Below are positions 32,656 to 39,883 of a stretch of DNA of 64,000 nucleotides, piece by piece. The notes under the pieces are model-generated. The model did no database searches and was not told where the DNA came from. It saw only the letters and a program-made list of their open reading frames with translations. The stretch covers positions 2,507,413 through 2,571,412 of the forward strand of contig NZ_SGXL01000001.1 of NCBI RefSeq assembly GCF_004216955.1. Reading direction: 5' to 3'. Within the stretch, counting starts at the first letter, position 1; each line of letters opens with the position of its first letter. Both the position numbers and the translations under genes were made by a program. This stretch comes from Fictibacillus sp. BK138 (GTDB taxonomy: Bacteria > Bacillota > Bacilli > Bacillales > Fictibacillaceae).

Positions 32656-33078
32656 ATGGAAAAGTTATATACAGCAAAAGCAACAGCTGAAGGCGGAAGA
32701 GCGGGAACCGTTAAAAGTAATGATGGTGTATTAAGCCACAAGTTAGCCATGCCAAAAGGACTTGGTGGATCCGGAGACGAGAGTGCAACCAATCCTGAAC
32801 AATTATTTGCAGCTGGTTATGCAGCTTGCTTTGACTCAGCGTTAAACCTTGTGGCGAGACAATCCAAAAAACGGATTGAATCCAAAGTAACCGCTGAAAT
32901 TTCAATCGGAAAAGATACAGATGGCGGCTTTAAGCTGGAAGTCGTGCTTCATGTAGGGGTCAGCGGAGTATCACAAGAGGAAGCTCAAGAACTCGTTCAA
33001 ACAGCACATGGCGTTTGCCCTTACTCAAAGGCAACACAAGGAAATATTGAAGTAGAATTAAATACAGAAGTATTGTAA
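32656..33078 (+). CDS. ohr: Ohr organic hydroperoxide reductase
   Basis: A 140-residue Ohr/OsmC-family peroxidase. The two active-site cysteines are in FAAGYAACFDSAL (about residue 57) and HGVCPYSKATQGN (about 121). Ohr enzymes reduce fatty-acid and other organic hydroperoxides using lipoyl thiols. AAAGGAG precedes the ATG at 32656; in-frame GTG 32644 would be too close. It is followed by its own terminator. Confidence 0.92.
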   Translation: MEKLYTAKATAEGGRAGTVKSNDGVLSHKLAMPKGLGGSGDESATNPEQLFAAGYAACFDSALNLVARQSKKRIESKVTAEISIGKDTDGGFKLEVVLHVGVSGVSQEEAQELVQTAHGVCPYSKATQGNIEVELNTEVL

Positions 33079-33087
33079 TTAGGTTTT

Positions 33088-33112
33088 GGACCACATTGTT
33101 GGTCCTTTTTTC
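33088..33112 (+). terminator. terminator after ohr
   Basis: GGACCA (33088-33093) pairs with TGGTCC (33100-33105), followed by T6. Confidence 0.88.
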
Positions 33113-33160
33113 ATGGAAAAATTTCATTTGACCAGTATCCAGAAGGCACTCTCTAGGCTA

Positions 33161-33184
33161 TAATTATTCAAAAACGAATAATTA
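33161..33184. promoter_or_regulatory. perfect inverted repeat upstream of the sigma-54 activator gene
   Basis: TAATTATTC (33161-33169) and GAATAATTA (33176-33184) form perfect 9-bp arms around a 6-bp spacer, about 50 bp before the activator's start. It may be an operator, but it is very AT-rich. A TATAAT follows at 33195. Confidence 0.4.
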
Positions 33185-33235
33185 TTCAGAATTGTATAAT
33201 ATTATCGCTACTAATATTCGAAAGGGATGATTGTT

Positions 33236-34612
33236 TTGACCTCTTCTTCTACATGGAATGAAAACGAACAAATTCTACATTCATTAAAAGACGATATTTT
33301 AGTCACAAACGTAGATGGGATTATTTTAAAGGTGAGCGAAGTTACAGGTAAGATTTACGGTGTAGATTCTGAGAGCCTGATCGGAAAATCTGTATATGAT
33401 CTTGAAAGACAAGGATTATTTACCCCCATACTAACCCCTATGGTTGTTAAGGAAAATAAGAAGATCACCTTTGTTCAAACAACGAATAAAGGAAAAAAAC
33501 TGCTGGTAACAGGCATCCCCGTTTATGACGAAAAAGGTGAGCTTTACAGGATTGTCAGTTATTCGCATGATATTACAGAACTGGCAGAATACAAAGATTT
33601 TTTAATTGCTATGGAAGAAGAAATGGAACGTGTCAAAAGCGAATTGGATTTGTTGAGAAGTAAGCAACTCATGGATGCTGGAATCATAGCAAACAGTGAA
33701 GATATGAAAAAGGTAATCAGTACAGCGCTTCAATTATCTGAAGTCGATGTGAATGCGTTGATTCTTGGCGAATCTGGTGTCGGAAAATCACTTCTTGCAA
33801 AATTCATACATAATAAAAGTCAGCGAAATAAAGGCCCATTCATTGAAGTAAACTGCGGTGCCATTCCTGACTCGTTGTTTGAGGCTGAATTATTTGGTTA
33901 CGAACCGGGTGCATTTACAGGTGCACACCAAAAAGGAAAGTTAGGGTTGATTGAACTCTCTAATGGCGGAACACTCTTTTTAGATGAAATAGGTGAATTG
34001 CCGTTGCATCATCAAGTAAAAGTGTTAAAAGTGATTCAGGAAAAACAGTTTTACCGAGTAGGTGGAACAAAGCCAATCAAAGTGGATTTCCGTTTGATCT
34101 CTGCTACGAATAAAGACTTGAATACTGCTATTCAAGAGAAAAGGTTCAGGGAAGATTTATATTTTCGATTAAACGTTGTTCCTGTAACAATCCCTCCTCT
34201 CCGAAAACGAACAGAAGACATTGTACCTCTTATACATTTGCTGCTGCAGCAGTTTGAGGAGAAATATAATCGCGAAAAGAAATTAGATGAAGCGGTCGTG
34301 CACCACTTGTTGCATTACGAATGGAAAGGCAATGTGCGGGAACTTATTAATATTATGGAAAGATTAGTCGTTCTCTCACCTTCAACCCTTATTACAGTAG
34401 AACAGCTTCCAGACCATTTAAAGGAAGGTCCTACCCTTTCTCCGCCTTCAGTTATGAACGATAAAACATTGAAAGAACTATTGGAAGAAACGGAAAAACA
34501 AATTTTATTAAAAGCGAGAAAAAAATACATAACGACTATACGAATGGCAGATGCTCTCGGGACAAGCCAACCTTCAATTGTTAGAAAATTAAAAAAGTAT
34601 AGAATTTATTAA
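33236..34612 (+). CDS. sigma-54-dependent enhancer-binding activator (PAS-AAA-Fis)
   Basis: A 458-residue activator. A PAS domain (about residues 10-120) precedes the AAA+ core with Walker A GESGVGKSLL, GAFTGA loop (GAFTGAHQKGKLGLIE), Walker B GGTLFLDEIGEL and the R-finger region, then a Fis-type helix-turn-helix at the end. It should drive transcription from the -24/-12 promoter that follows directly. In Bacillus thuringiensis a similar activator called GabR controls gabT with sigma-54. The start is TTG 33236 after AAAGGGA. Confidence 0.9.
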   Translation: MTSSSTWNENEQILHSLKDDILVTNVDGIILKVSEVTGKIYGVDSESLIGKSVYDLERQGLFTPILTPMVVKENKKITFVQTTNKGKKLLVTGIPVYDEKGELYRIVSYSHDITELAEYKDFLIAMEEEMERVKSELDLLRSKQLMDAGIIANSEDMKKVISTALQLSEVDVNALILGESGVGKSLLAKFIHNKSQRNKGPFIEVNCGAIPDSLFEAELFGYEPGAFTGAHQKGKLGLIELSNGGTLFLDEIGELPLHHQVKVLKVIQEKQFYRVGGTKPIKVDFRLISATNKDLNTAIQEKRFREDLYFRLNVVPVTIPPLRKRTEDIVPLIHLLLQQFEEKYNREKKLDEAVVHHLLHYEWKGNVRELINIMERLVVLSPSTLITVEQLPDHLKEGPTLSPPSVMNDKTLKELLEETEKQILLKARKKYITTIRMADALGTSQPSIVRKLKKYRIY

Positions 34613-34616
34613 TAAT

Positions 34617-34634
34617 TTGGCACAAAACTTGCAT
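34617..34634 (+). promoter_or_regulatory. sigma-54 (-24/-12) promoter
   Basis: TTGGCACAAAACTTGCAT matches the consensus TTGGCACN5TTGCA at every defined base, with the GG (34619) and GC (34631) elements at the correct spacing. It lies just behind the activator's stop and about 60 bp before the aminotransferase gene. Confidence 0.92.
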
Positions 34635-34695
34635 GGATATTCTGTATAGGAATTTTTTATACAACTAGAGATTGAATATTCAAGGAGGTCATTTT

Positions 34696-36036
34696 GTGTC
34701 AACAAACTGGAGTCATCTTGTAACGGAAATGCCCGATCTATTAGCCCCCAGTATGGCTAAGGATCATCCAAACCTACCTGTAGTAAAAGCGGAAGGCTGT
34801 TATTACTACGGATTGGATGGAAAGCAATATCTGGATTTCACTTCTGGTATCGCAACAGCTAACACGGGTCATCGTCATCCGAAAGTCGTAGAAGCGATTA
34901 AAAATGGTGCTGACCATCTCATGCATGGTCCTTCTGGTGTCATCATGTATGAATCGATCTTGAAGCTTTCAAAGGAATTGGCACAAGTTTTACCGGGTGA
35001 TCTTGATTGTTTCTTCTTTGCTAACAGTGGTACAGAGGCAATTGAGGGAGCGATCAAACTAGCCAAGCATGTAACAAAACGTCCGTATGTCGTTTCCTTT
35101 ATCGGCTGTTTCCATGGCAGATCGCTTGGTGCATTAAGTGTTACAACTTCCAAAAGTAAATATCGGAAATTTCTTCAGCCAAATGGTCTTTCCTATCAAG
35201 TACCCTATGCGGACGTGAAGAGTTGTCCGTCTGGCATGGATCCTGAAACGTATGTGATTGGAAAGCTGGAGAAGGATTTTGAAACCTTATTTAATCATCA
35301 AGTTACACCAGAGGAAGTAGCATGCATGATTGTGGAGCCTGTTCTTGGTGAAGGAGGCTATATCGTACCTCCAAAAGGATGGCTGAAAAGAATCAGAGAG
35401 ATTTGCGATAGACACGGCATCCTGCTCATTTTTGATGAAGTCCAAACGGGATTCGGACGTACTGGTGAGTGGTTTGCCGCACAGACTTTTGATGTTACAC
35501 CTGACATTATGGCGATCGCAAAAGGGATTGCATCCGGACTCCCTTTAAGTGCTACAGTCGCTTCTAAAGAATTGATGAAGCAATGGCCGTTAGGAAGTCA
35601 TGGAACAACATTCGGAGGAAATCCGATCGCTTGTGAAGCGGCACTTGCAACAATTGCTGTTTTAAAAGAAGAAAAGCTTGTTAAGAACTCGAAAAACATG
35701 GGGGCATATGCTTACGAACGGTTGAAAGTCTTACAGCAAGATTCCCCTGTTATTGGCAGCATCAGAGCCCTTGGTCTCATGATTGGCATCGAGATCGTTG
35801 ATCCTTTGACTGGCAAGCCTGACGGAAACGGATTGATGGCCATCCTAGATAAATGCTTAGAAAAAGGAGTGCTTTTCTACCTATGCGGTAACCACGGAGA
35901 AGTGATTCGGATGATTCCTCCTCTAACGGTTAATAAAGAACAAATCGATCACGGCCTGTCTGTTTTGGAAGAAGCTGTTTTGGAATATCAGAATGAACTT
36001 CACTTGCAGCTAAGCGGAAGTTATCAAAATGTGTGA
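34696..36036 (+). CDS. gabT: class III PLP aminotransferase, 4-aminobutyrate-type
   Basis: A 446-residue aminotransferase. Family marks include [18 protein letters not shown] near the start, [14 protein letters not shown], the [12 protein letters not shown] aspartate motif and the PLP Lys in [14 protein letters not shown]. The best match by eye is to 4-aminobutyrate or related omega-amino-acid aminotransferases, which hand the amino group to 2-oxoglutarate. The start is GTG 34696 after AAGGAGGT. A sigma-54 promoter upstream and an SSS symporter downstream fit uptake and catabolism of an amino-acid nitrogen source. Confidence 0.82.
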   Translation: MSTNWSHLVTEMPDLLAPSMAKDHPNLPVVKAEGCYYYGLDGKQYLDFTSGIATANTGHRHPKVVEAIKNGADHLMHGPSGVIMYESILKLSKELAQVLPGDLDCFFFANSGTEAIEGAIKLAKHVTKRPYVVSFIGCFHGRSLGALSVTTSKSKYRKFLQPNGLSYQVPYADVKSCPSGMDPETYVIGKLEKDFETLFNHQVTPEEVACMIVEPVLGEGGYIVPPKGWLKRIREICDRHGILLIFDEVQTGFGRTGEWFAAQTFDVTPDIMAIAKGIASGLPLSATVASKELMKQWPLGSHGTTFGGNPIACEAALATIAVLKEEKLVKNSKNMGAYAYERLKVLQQDSPVIGSIRALGLMIGIEIVDPLTGKPDGNGLMAILDKCLEKGVLFYLCGNHGEVIRMIPPLTVNKEQIDHGLSVLEEAVLEYQNELHLQLSGSYQNV

Positions 36037-36071
36037 CTACAATCTTTCTATAAAAAAGGAGGTTTTTTTAC

Positions 36072-37511
36072 ATGCAAGCACTTGATACCGTTATTATTCT
36101 TTTTTATTTTGCTGTATTGATCGGGGCTGGAGTTATCGGTTCAAAGAAAGCAAAAACATCGGAGGATTTTAATCTAGCCGGTCGAAATCTCGGAATGTTT
36201 ATGTATCTAGGTTGTTTATCCGCAGTTATTCTAGGCGGAGCTGCAACAATTGGAACATCAAAGCTTGGCTATCAATTTGGGATCTCAGGTATTTGGTTCG
36301 TATCTATGATTGGTTTAGGCATTATTCTTTTAGGTACTATTTTTATTAAAAAGATTAATTCGTTAAAAGTTACGACGATCAGTGAACTTTTGGGTAAACG
36401 GTATAAATCAGAAACACGTCTACTAAGTGCTATTGTTGCTTCGATCTATACGCTCATGATTGCCGTTACTCAAGTGATTGGAATGGGTACAATCATTAAC
36501 GTACTATTAGGCTGGAATATTACAACCTCTATGCTTGTTGGTGGCAGTATCGTCCTCTTTTACACCATTCTTGGCGGAATGTGGAGTGTAACGGTTACAG
36601 ACATTATTCAATTTGTCGTGATGACGGCTGGAATCTTCTTTATCATGCTGCCTATGAGTCTTTCAAAAGTTGATGGTTTAGGAAATCTATTATCCACATT
36701 ACCTGAAACTCATTTAAATTTTACAACGATTGGCTATCAGCAAATTTTCCAATATTTCCTCCTGTTTGCACTTGGAATGGTTGTTTCCCAGGATATTTGG
36801 CAGCGTGTATTTACAGCTAAATCTAGTAAAATAGCGAGAAACGGTTCTATTTTTGCAGGGGTATATAGTTTTGCTTACGCGATTGCTGGCAGTATCATCG
36901 GGATGTGTGCGTTCATCGTACTTCCGAACTTAGAGAATCCTCAAAATACGTTCGCAGAGATGGCACTTACCATTCTTCCAACAGGAATTTTAGGTCTTGT
37001 TCTGGCAAGCGTCTGTTCTGCTCTAATGTCAACAGCATCTGGCTCATTACTTGCTTCATCAACATTAATTACGAATGATATTTTAAAACAGTACTTTTTA
37101 AAGAACGCAACAGATCGTCAACTTCTTACATCTTCTAGAATAACAACCCTCTTTATTGGGTTGATCGCGATTACGTTTTCCATCTGGATCCAAGACGTAT
37201 TGGTTGCGCTTGATGTTGCTTATGCCATTCTTTCTGGAGCTATCTTTGTTCCGCTCGTCATGACTTTCTTTTGGAAACGTGCTACACCAAACTCCGGATT
37301 TTATGCGATCTTAATTTCAACAGTAGTAGTATTAGCGGGGCTCTTTATGGAAGGGCTGACGGCAACAAATCCTATCCTTTACGGAATGACGGCTGGTCTT
37401 ATAAGTTTAGTAGGTATCTCATTGTTCACAGCACCTGACTCTGAATTCGACGTGCCGTTTGACGAGGATGTTGAAGACGAGGATGAAGAAGAAACACGAA
37501 AACAAGCGTAA
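36072..37511 (+). CDS. sodium:solute symporter (SSS family)
   Basis: A 479-residue transporter with about 13 hydrophobic helices. Family signatures include the N-terminal ILFYFAVLIGAGVIGSKKAK, SEDFNLAGRNLG and the SALMSTASGSLLASST segment near residue 322 that forms the sodium site. The tail is acidic. AAAGGAGG precedes the ATG. It follows the aminotransferase closely and should import its substrate, probably 4-aminobutyrate or a related amino acid. No gabD is present in the window. Confidence 0.88.
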   Translation: MQALDTVIILFYFAVLIGAGVIGSKKAKTSEDFNLAGRNLGMFMYLGCLSAVILGGAATIGTSKLGYQFGISGIWFVSMIGLGIILLGTIFIKKINSLKVTTISELLGKRYKSETRLLSAIVASIYTLMIAVTQVIGMGTIINVLLGWNITTSMLVGGSIVLFYTILGGMWSVTVTDIIQFVVMTAGIFFIMLPMSLSKVDGLGNLLSTLPETHLNFTTIGYQQIFQYFLLFALGMVVSQDIWQRVFTAKSSKIARNGSIFAGVYSFAYAIAGSIIGMCAFIVLPNLENPQNTFAEMALTILPTGILGLVLASVCSALMSTASGSLLASSTLITNDILKQYFLKNATDRQLLTSSRITTLFIGLIAITFSIWIQDVLVALDVAYAILSGAIFVPLVMTFFWKRATPNSGFYAILISTVVVLAGLFMEGLTATNPILYGMTAGLISLVGISLFTAPDSEFDVPFDEDVEDEDEEETRKQA

Positions 37512-37522
37512 AAGAGATAAAG

Positions 37523-37546
37523 CCTTCCGACTTGGAAGGTTTTTTA
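37523..37546 (+). terminator. terminator after sigma-54 operon
   Basis: CCTTCC (37523-37528) pairs with GGAAGG (37534-37539), followed by T6. Confidence 0.85.
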
Positions 37547-37547
37547 T

Positions 37548-37616
37548 TTACATAGAGGAGACTTGAGGTAAGATTACTGACAATAAAAGGATCACGCTGA
37601 AATAATTTTTTCTCAT
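37548..37616 (-). CDS. candidate 22-residue hydrophobic peptide
   Basis: MRKNYFSVILLLSVILPQVS and two more residues, with ATG at 37616 after GAGGTGAGGAG. It looks like a bare signal peptide or small membrane peptide. The site is strong, but nothing else supports it. Confidence 0.35.
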   Translation of the reverse strand: MRKNYFSVILLLSVILPQVSSM

Positions 37617-37669
37617 CTCCTCACCTCTACTAACAGACGAAAAATGAAGACTAATGGTTACTTAACACC

Positions 37670-37990
37670 CTATAAAAAATATTCCCGATAATAAATAATA
37701 ATACCGATAAATGATGCTGCTGTATAAACAAGAGCAGCATAATAAGCGTAGGTCGGTTTGAATGTCTGCTTCTCTTCATCTACTTTTATACCAGTAATGG
37801 CTTGTGTCTGCATTCGGACCATATTGGAAGAAAGTCCGCCTGTTGAAGTAAAGAATCGGATGATGATCGCAGACGCTAAGCCCACAAACAAAGCAAAATC
37901 AATAAAGTTCCAGCCTATCATACGAGACACCACATAATTAATTGCAGCCATCAATATAAGTGTGACAATTGAAACCATAATATTTTTCAA
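37670..37990 (-). CDS. small membrane protein, three helices
   Basis: A 106-residue protein with helices at about residues 4-20, 28-45 and 83-102. Between the second and third lies a polar segment (STGGLSSNMVRMQTQAITG) that should face one side. GAGGAGGGAT precedes the ATG. No family is recognised. Confidence 0.55.
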   Translation of the reverse strand: MKNIMVSIVTLILMAAINYVVSRMIGWNFIDFALFVGLASAIIIRFFTSTGGLSSNMVRMQTQAITGIKVDEEKQTFKPTYAYYAALVYTAASFIGIIIYYREYFL

Positions 37991-38119
37991 CCTTATCCCT
38001 CCTCTTATACTTACCTACGAGCATAAAGGAATAAAGTTCCATTTTTGCAATAACTACTTTAGACTCTACATTACTTCTTATCTTATTTCGTATACTGATT
38101 TTATTAATCTCTTGAAAGG

Positions 38120-38245
38120 ATGTTTTATGACGAAGAACTAGATTTTATTTGGGGAGATGTAGGAAAAGTCTATTTCATTATCAAAAAGGACGATTTAAAG
38201 AATGGGAATTTCAAAGACGTTCTCGTTACTTGGCAATGTCATTAA
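38120..38245 (+). pseudogene. DUF1963 (YwqG-like) C-terminal remnant
   Basis: A 41-codon frame, MFYDEELDFIWGDVGKVYFI followed by IKKDDLKNGNFKDVLVTWQC, matches the conserved C-terminus of DUF1963/YwqG proteins (GDxGxLYFxIxKxDL...F..V....Q). The full family is over 250 residues, so only the end remains. GAAAGG abuts the ATG with no spacing. It is a likely remnant of a deleted gene. Confidence 0.6.
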
Positions 38246-38262
38246 TGAACGTTTAAATGAAC

Positions 38263-38306
38263 AAAACGCCGTGCATAACGAATGCATCAGGCGTTTTGTT
38301 TTTCTT
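38263..38306. terminator. stem-loop terminator near comK
   Basis: AAAACGCC (38263-38270) pairs with GGCGTTTT (38290-38297), with an inner GTGCAT/ATGCAT arm and T-runs on both sides. It lies just after the comK stop (minus) and the DUF1963 remnant (plus). Confidence 0.8.
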
Positions 38307-38307
38307 T

Positions 38308-38802
38308 TTAATATCTCGTATTTCTTTCACTCACTCGTTCACTTAATATATATCGGTATTGTGCGGTGCGGAACAGTTTCGCCTCTAGTGCATGCTTCGA
38401 TTGGGGTAAGATCAGGTTTGCGGTGTTTTTAAAGTGGACGCTGCATGTGTCGGAATCGACAGTTTCAATCCGCTGCACATGTGATTGTGATAACCAGATG
38501 CACGTTTCGTTTTTGGGTGATTCTACAGGAAAAAAGAAAATGCCTAATTCGAGGTTGATCATGATTGGGGATAGACTCACATAGCCCATTGAACGGCGGA
38601 CAGCTTCTCGCCTGCCTTCATAACTGGAGCCGAAGAACAAACAACTTTCATTTATTATTTTTATCGGACTGAGTGCAACTCTTTCATTTTTTTCAGATTC
38701 CAATATTTCTGTATGCACAACACCGAATTCATTATAATACGGTAAAAGTGCCATCGTACTTGTGTTAATTTCGTAGGAACCTAGAAGCATCGTTTTTTCC
38801 AT
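38308..38802 (-). CDS. comK: competence transcription factor ComK
   Basis: A 164-residue ComK-family protein. The signature YEINTSTMALLPYYNEFGVV at the N-terminus and SCLFFGSSYEGRREAVRRSM in the middle are shared with ComK of Bacillus. ComK activates DNA uptake and recombination genes by binding AT-boxes on DNA. Its length is slightly below that of the B. subtilis protein (192), with a shorter tail. GGAGGATGAA precedes the ATG. Confidence 0.88.
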   Translation of the reverse strand: MEKTMLLGSYEINTSTMALLPYYNEFGVVHTEILESEKNERVALSPIKIINESCLFFGSSYEGRREAVRRSMGYVSLSPIMINLELGIFFFPVESPKNETCIWLSQSHVQRIETVDSDTCSVHFKNTANLILPQSKHALEAKLFRTAQYRYILSERVSERNTRY

Positions 38803-39072
38803 CTATTCATCCTCCTATTTTCTCTTTTGTTCTACCTTCTCTCCTTTTCATTATTTTGAAAGCAAAAAACTTCCAGTAGGTAAATTATACTAAGTCTTTA
38901 GACAGGAATCTAGCTATTTTTACAAAAATTTTAACAATTTAAATATTCAGTAAAAAAATCCCTCAAAATGGTTTGAACTCTGACGATTGGTGGTATACAT
39001 AACAGGTCGAAATTCCTTACTCATTTCGACTTATCATTCCAACTACTACATTTACAAAGAGGCTGATGAAAG

Positions 39073-39867
39073 ATGGCAAAAGGTGATCTTTTGATCATTG
39101 GTGGCAATGAGGACAAAAAAGATAAAAAAATGATTCTATCCAGGTTCGCTGCATTATGTAAGAATCGTCCAGGTCCGATTGGGATTCTGACAACAGCATC
39201 CGGCTTTCCGGAAGAAGTAGGCAGCGAATATCATGAACTGTTTCATACTTTACATGGAACAAAGCCACTGCTTTTCCATTTGGACTCACGGGAAAAAGCG
39301 GAAGATCCTGAATTGCCCCAGCAGCTCTCTTCCCTATCCGGTTTGTTCATGACAGGCGGAGATCAGCTGAGACTGACTAGTATTCTTGGTGGCACCACAT
39401 TCTACAAGCACCTTTTTCAAGAATGGAAAAACGGATTAACCATCGGCGGAACGAGTGCCGGTGCTGCTGTTATGAGCAGATTAATGATCATATCGTCCAA
39501 GCTCTTTGAAAAAGAGGACGTTTCTGTTCTAGAAATGGGCTCAGGCTTCGGATTTTTAGAAGACGTGATCATTGATCAGCATTTTTCCCAGCGCGACCGT
39601 TTCAGCAGGCTGATGCGCGCCATCGCGTTAAATCCTCAGATCATTGGCATCGGAATCGATGAAAACACGGCAATCTGGGTACATAACGACGGTGAGCAGT
39701 TCGAAGTAATCGGCGAATACAACGTCAGCATCTTCGACGGCAAAACATCTACGTATGTGGACGTTGCTGAAAACAAAGGAAACATGACGATTTCCGATAT
39801 CCGCTTCCATACATTGGGTGCGGGCGCGGTTTTCAATTTACACAAACGAGAATTAATCATCTCTTAA
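39073..39867 (+). CDS. cphB: cyanophycinase
   Basis: A 264-residue S51-family serine peptidase. Marks include GDLLIIGGNEDKKD at the start, the MTGGDQLRLT segment, the nucleophile elbow GGTSAGAAVMS (Ser about residue 133) and DQHFSQRDRFSRL. Cyanophycinase cuts the Asp-Arg polymer cyanophycin into beta-Asp-Arg dipeptides. Its position 16 bp before cphA supports the assignment. An RBS-like AGAGGCTGATGAAAG precedes the ATG. Confidence 0.92.
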   Translation: MAKGDLLIIGGNEDKKDKKMILSRFAALCKNRPGPIGILTTASGFPEEVGSEYHELFHTLHGTKPLLFHLDSREKAEDPELPQQLSSLSGLFMTGGDQLRLTSILGGTTFYKHLFQEWKNGLTIGGTSAGAAVMSRLMIISSKLFEKEDVSVLEMGSGFGFLEDVIIDQHFSQRDRFSRLMRAIALNPQIIGIGIDENTAIWVHNDGEQFEVIGEYNVSIFDGKTSTYVDVAENKGNMTISDIRFHTLGAGAVFNLHKRELIIS

Positions 39868-39883
39868 GGAGCGAGCGTAATTA

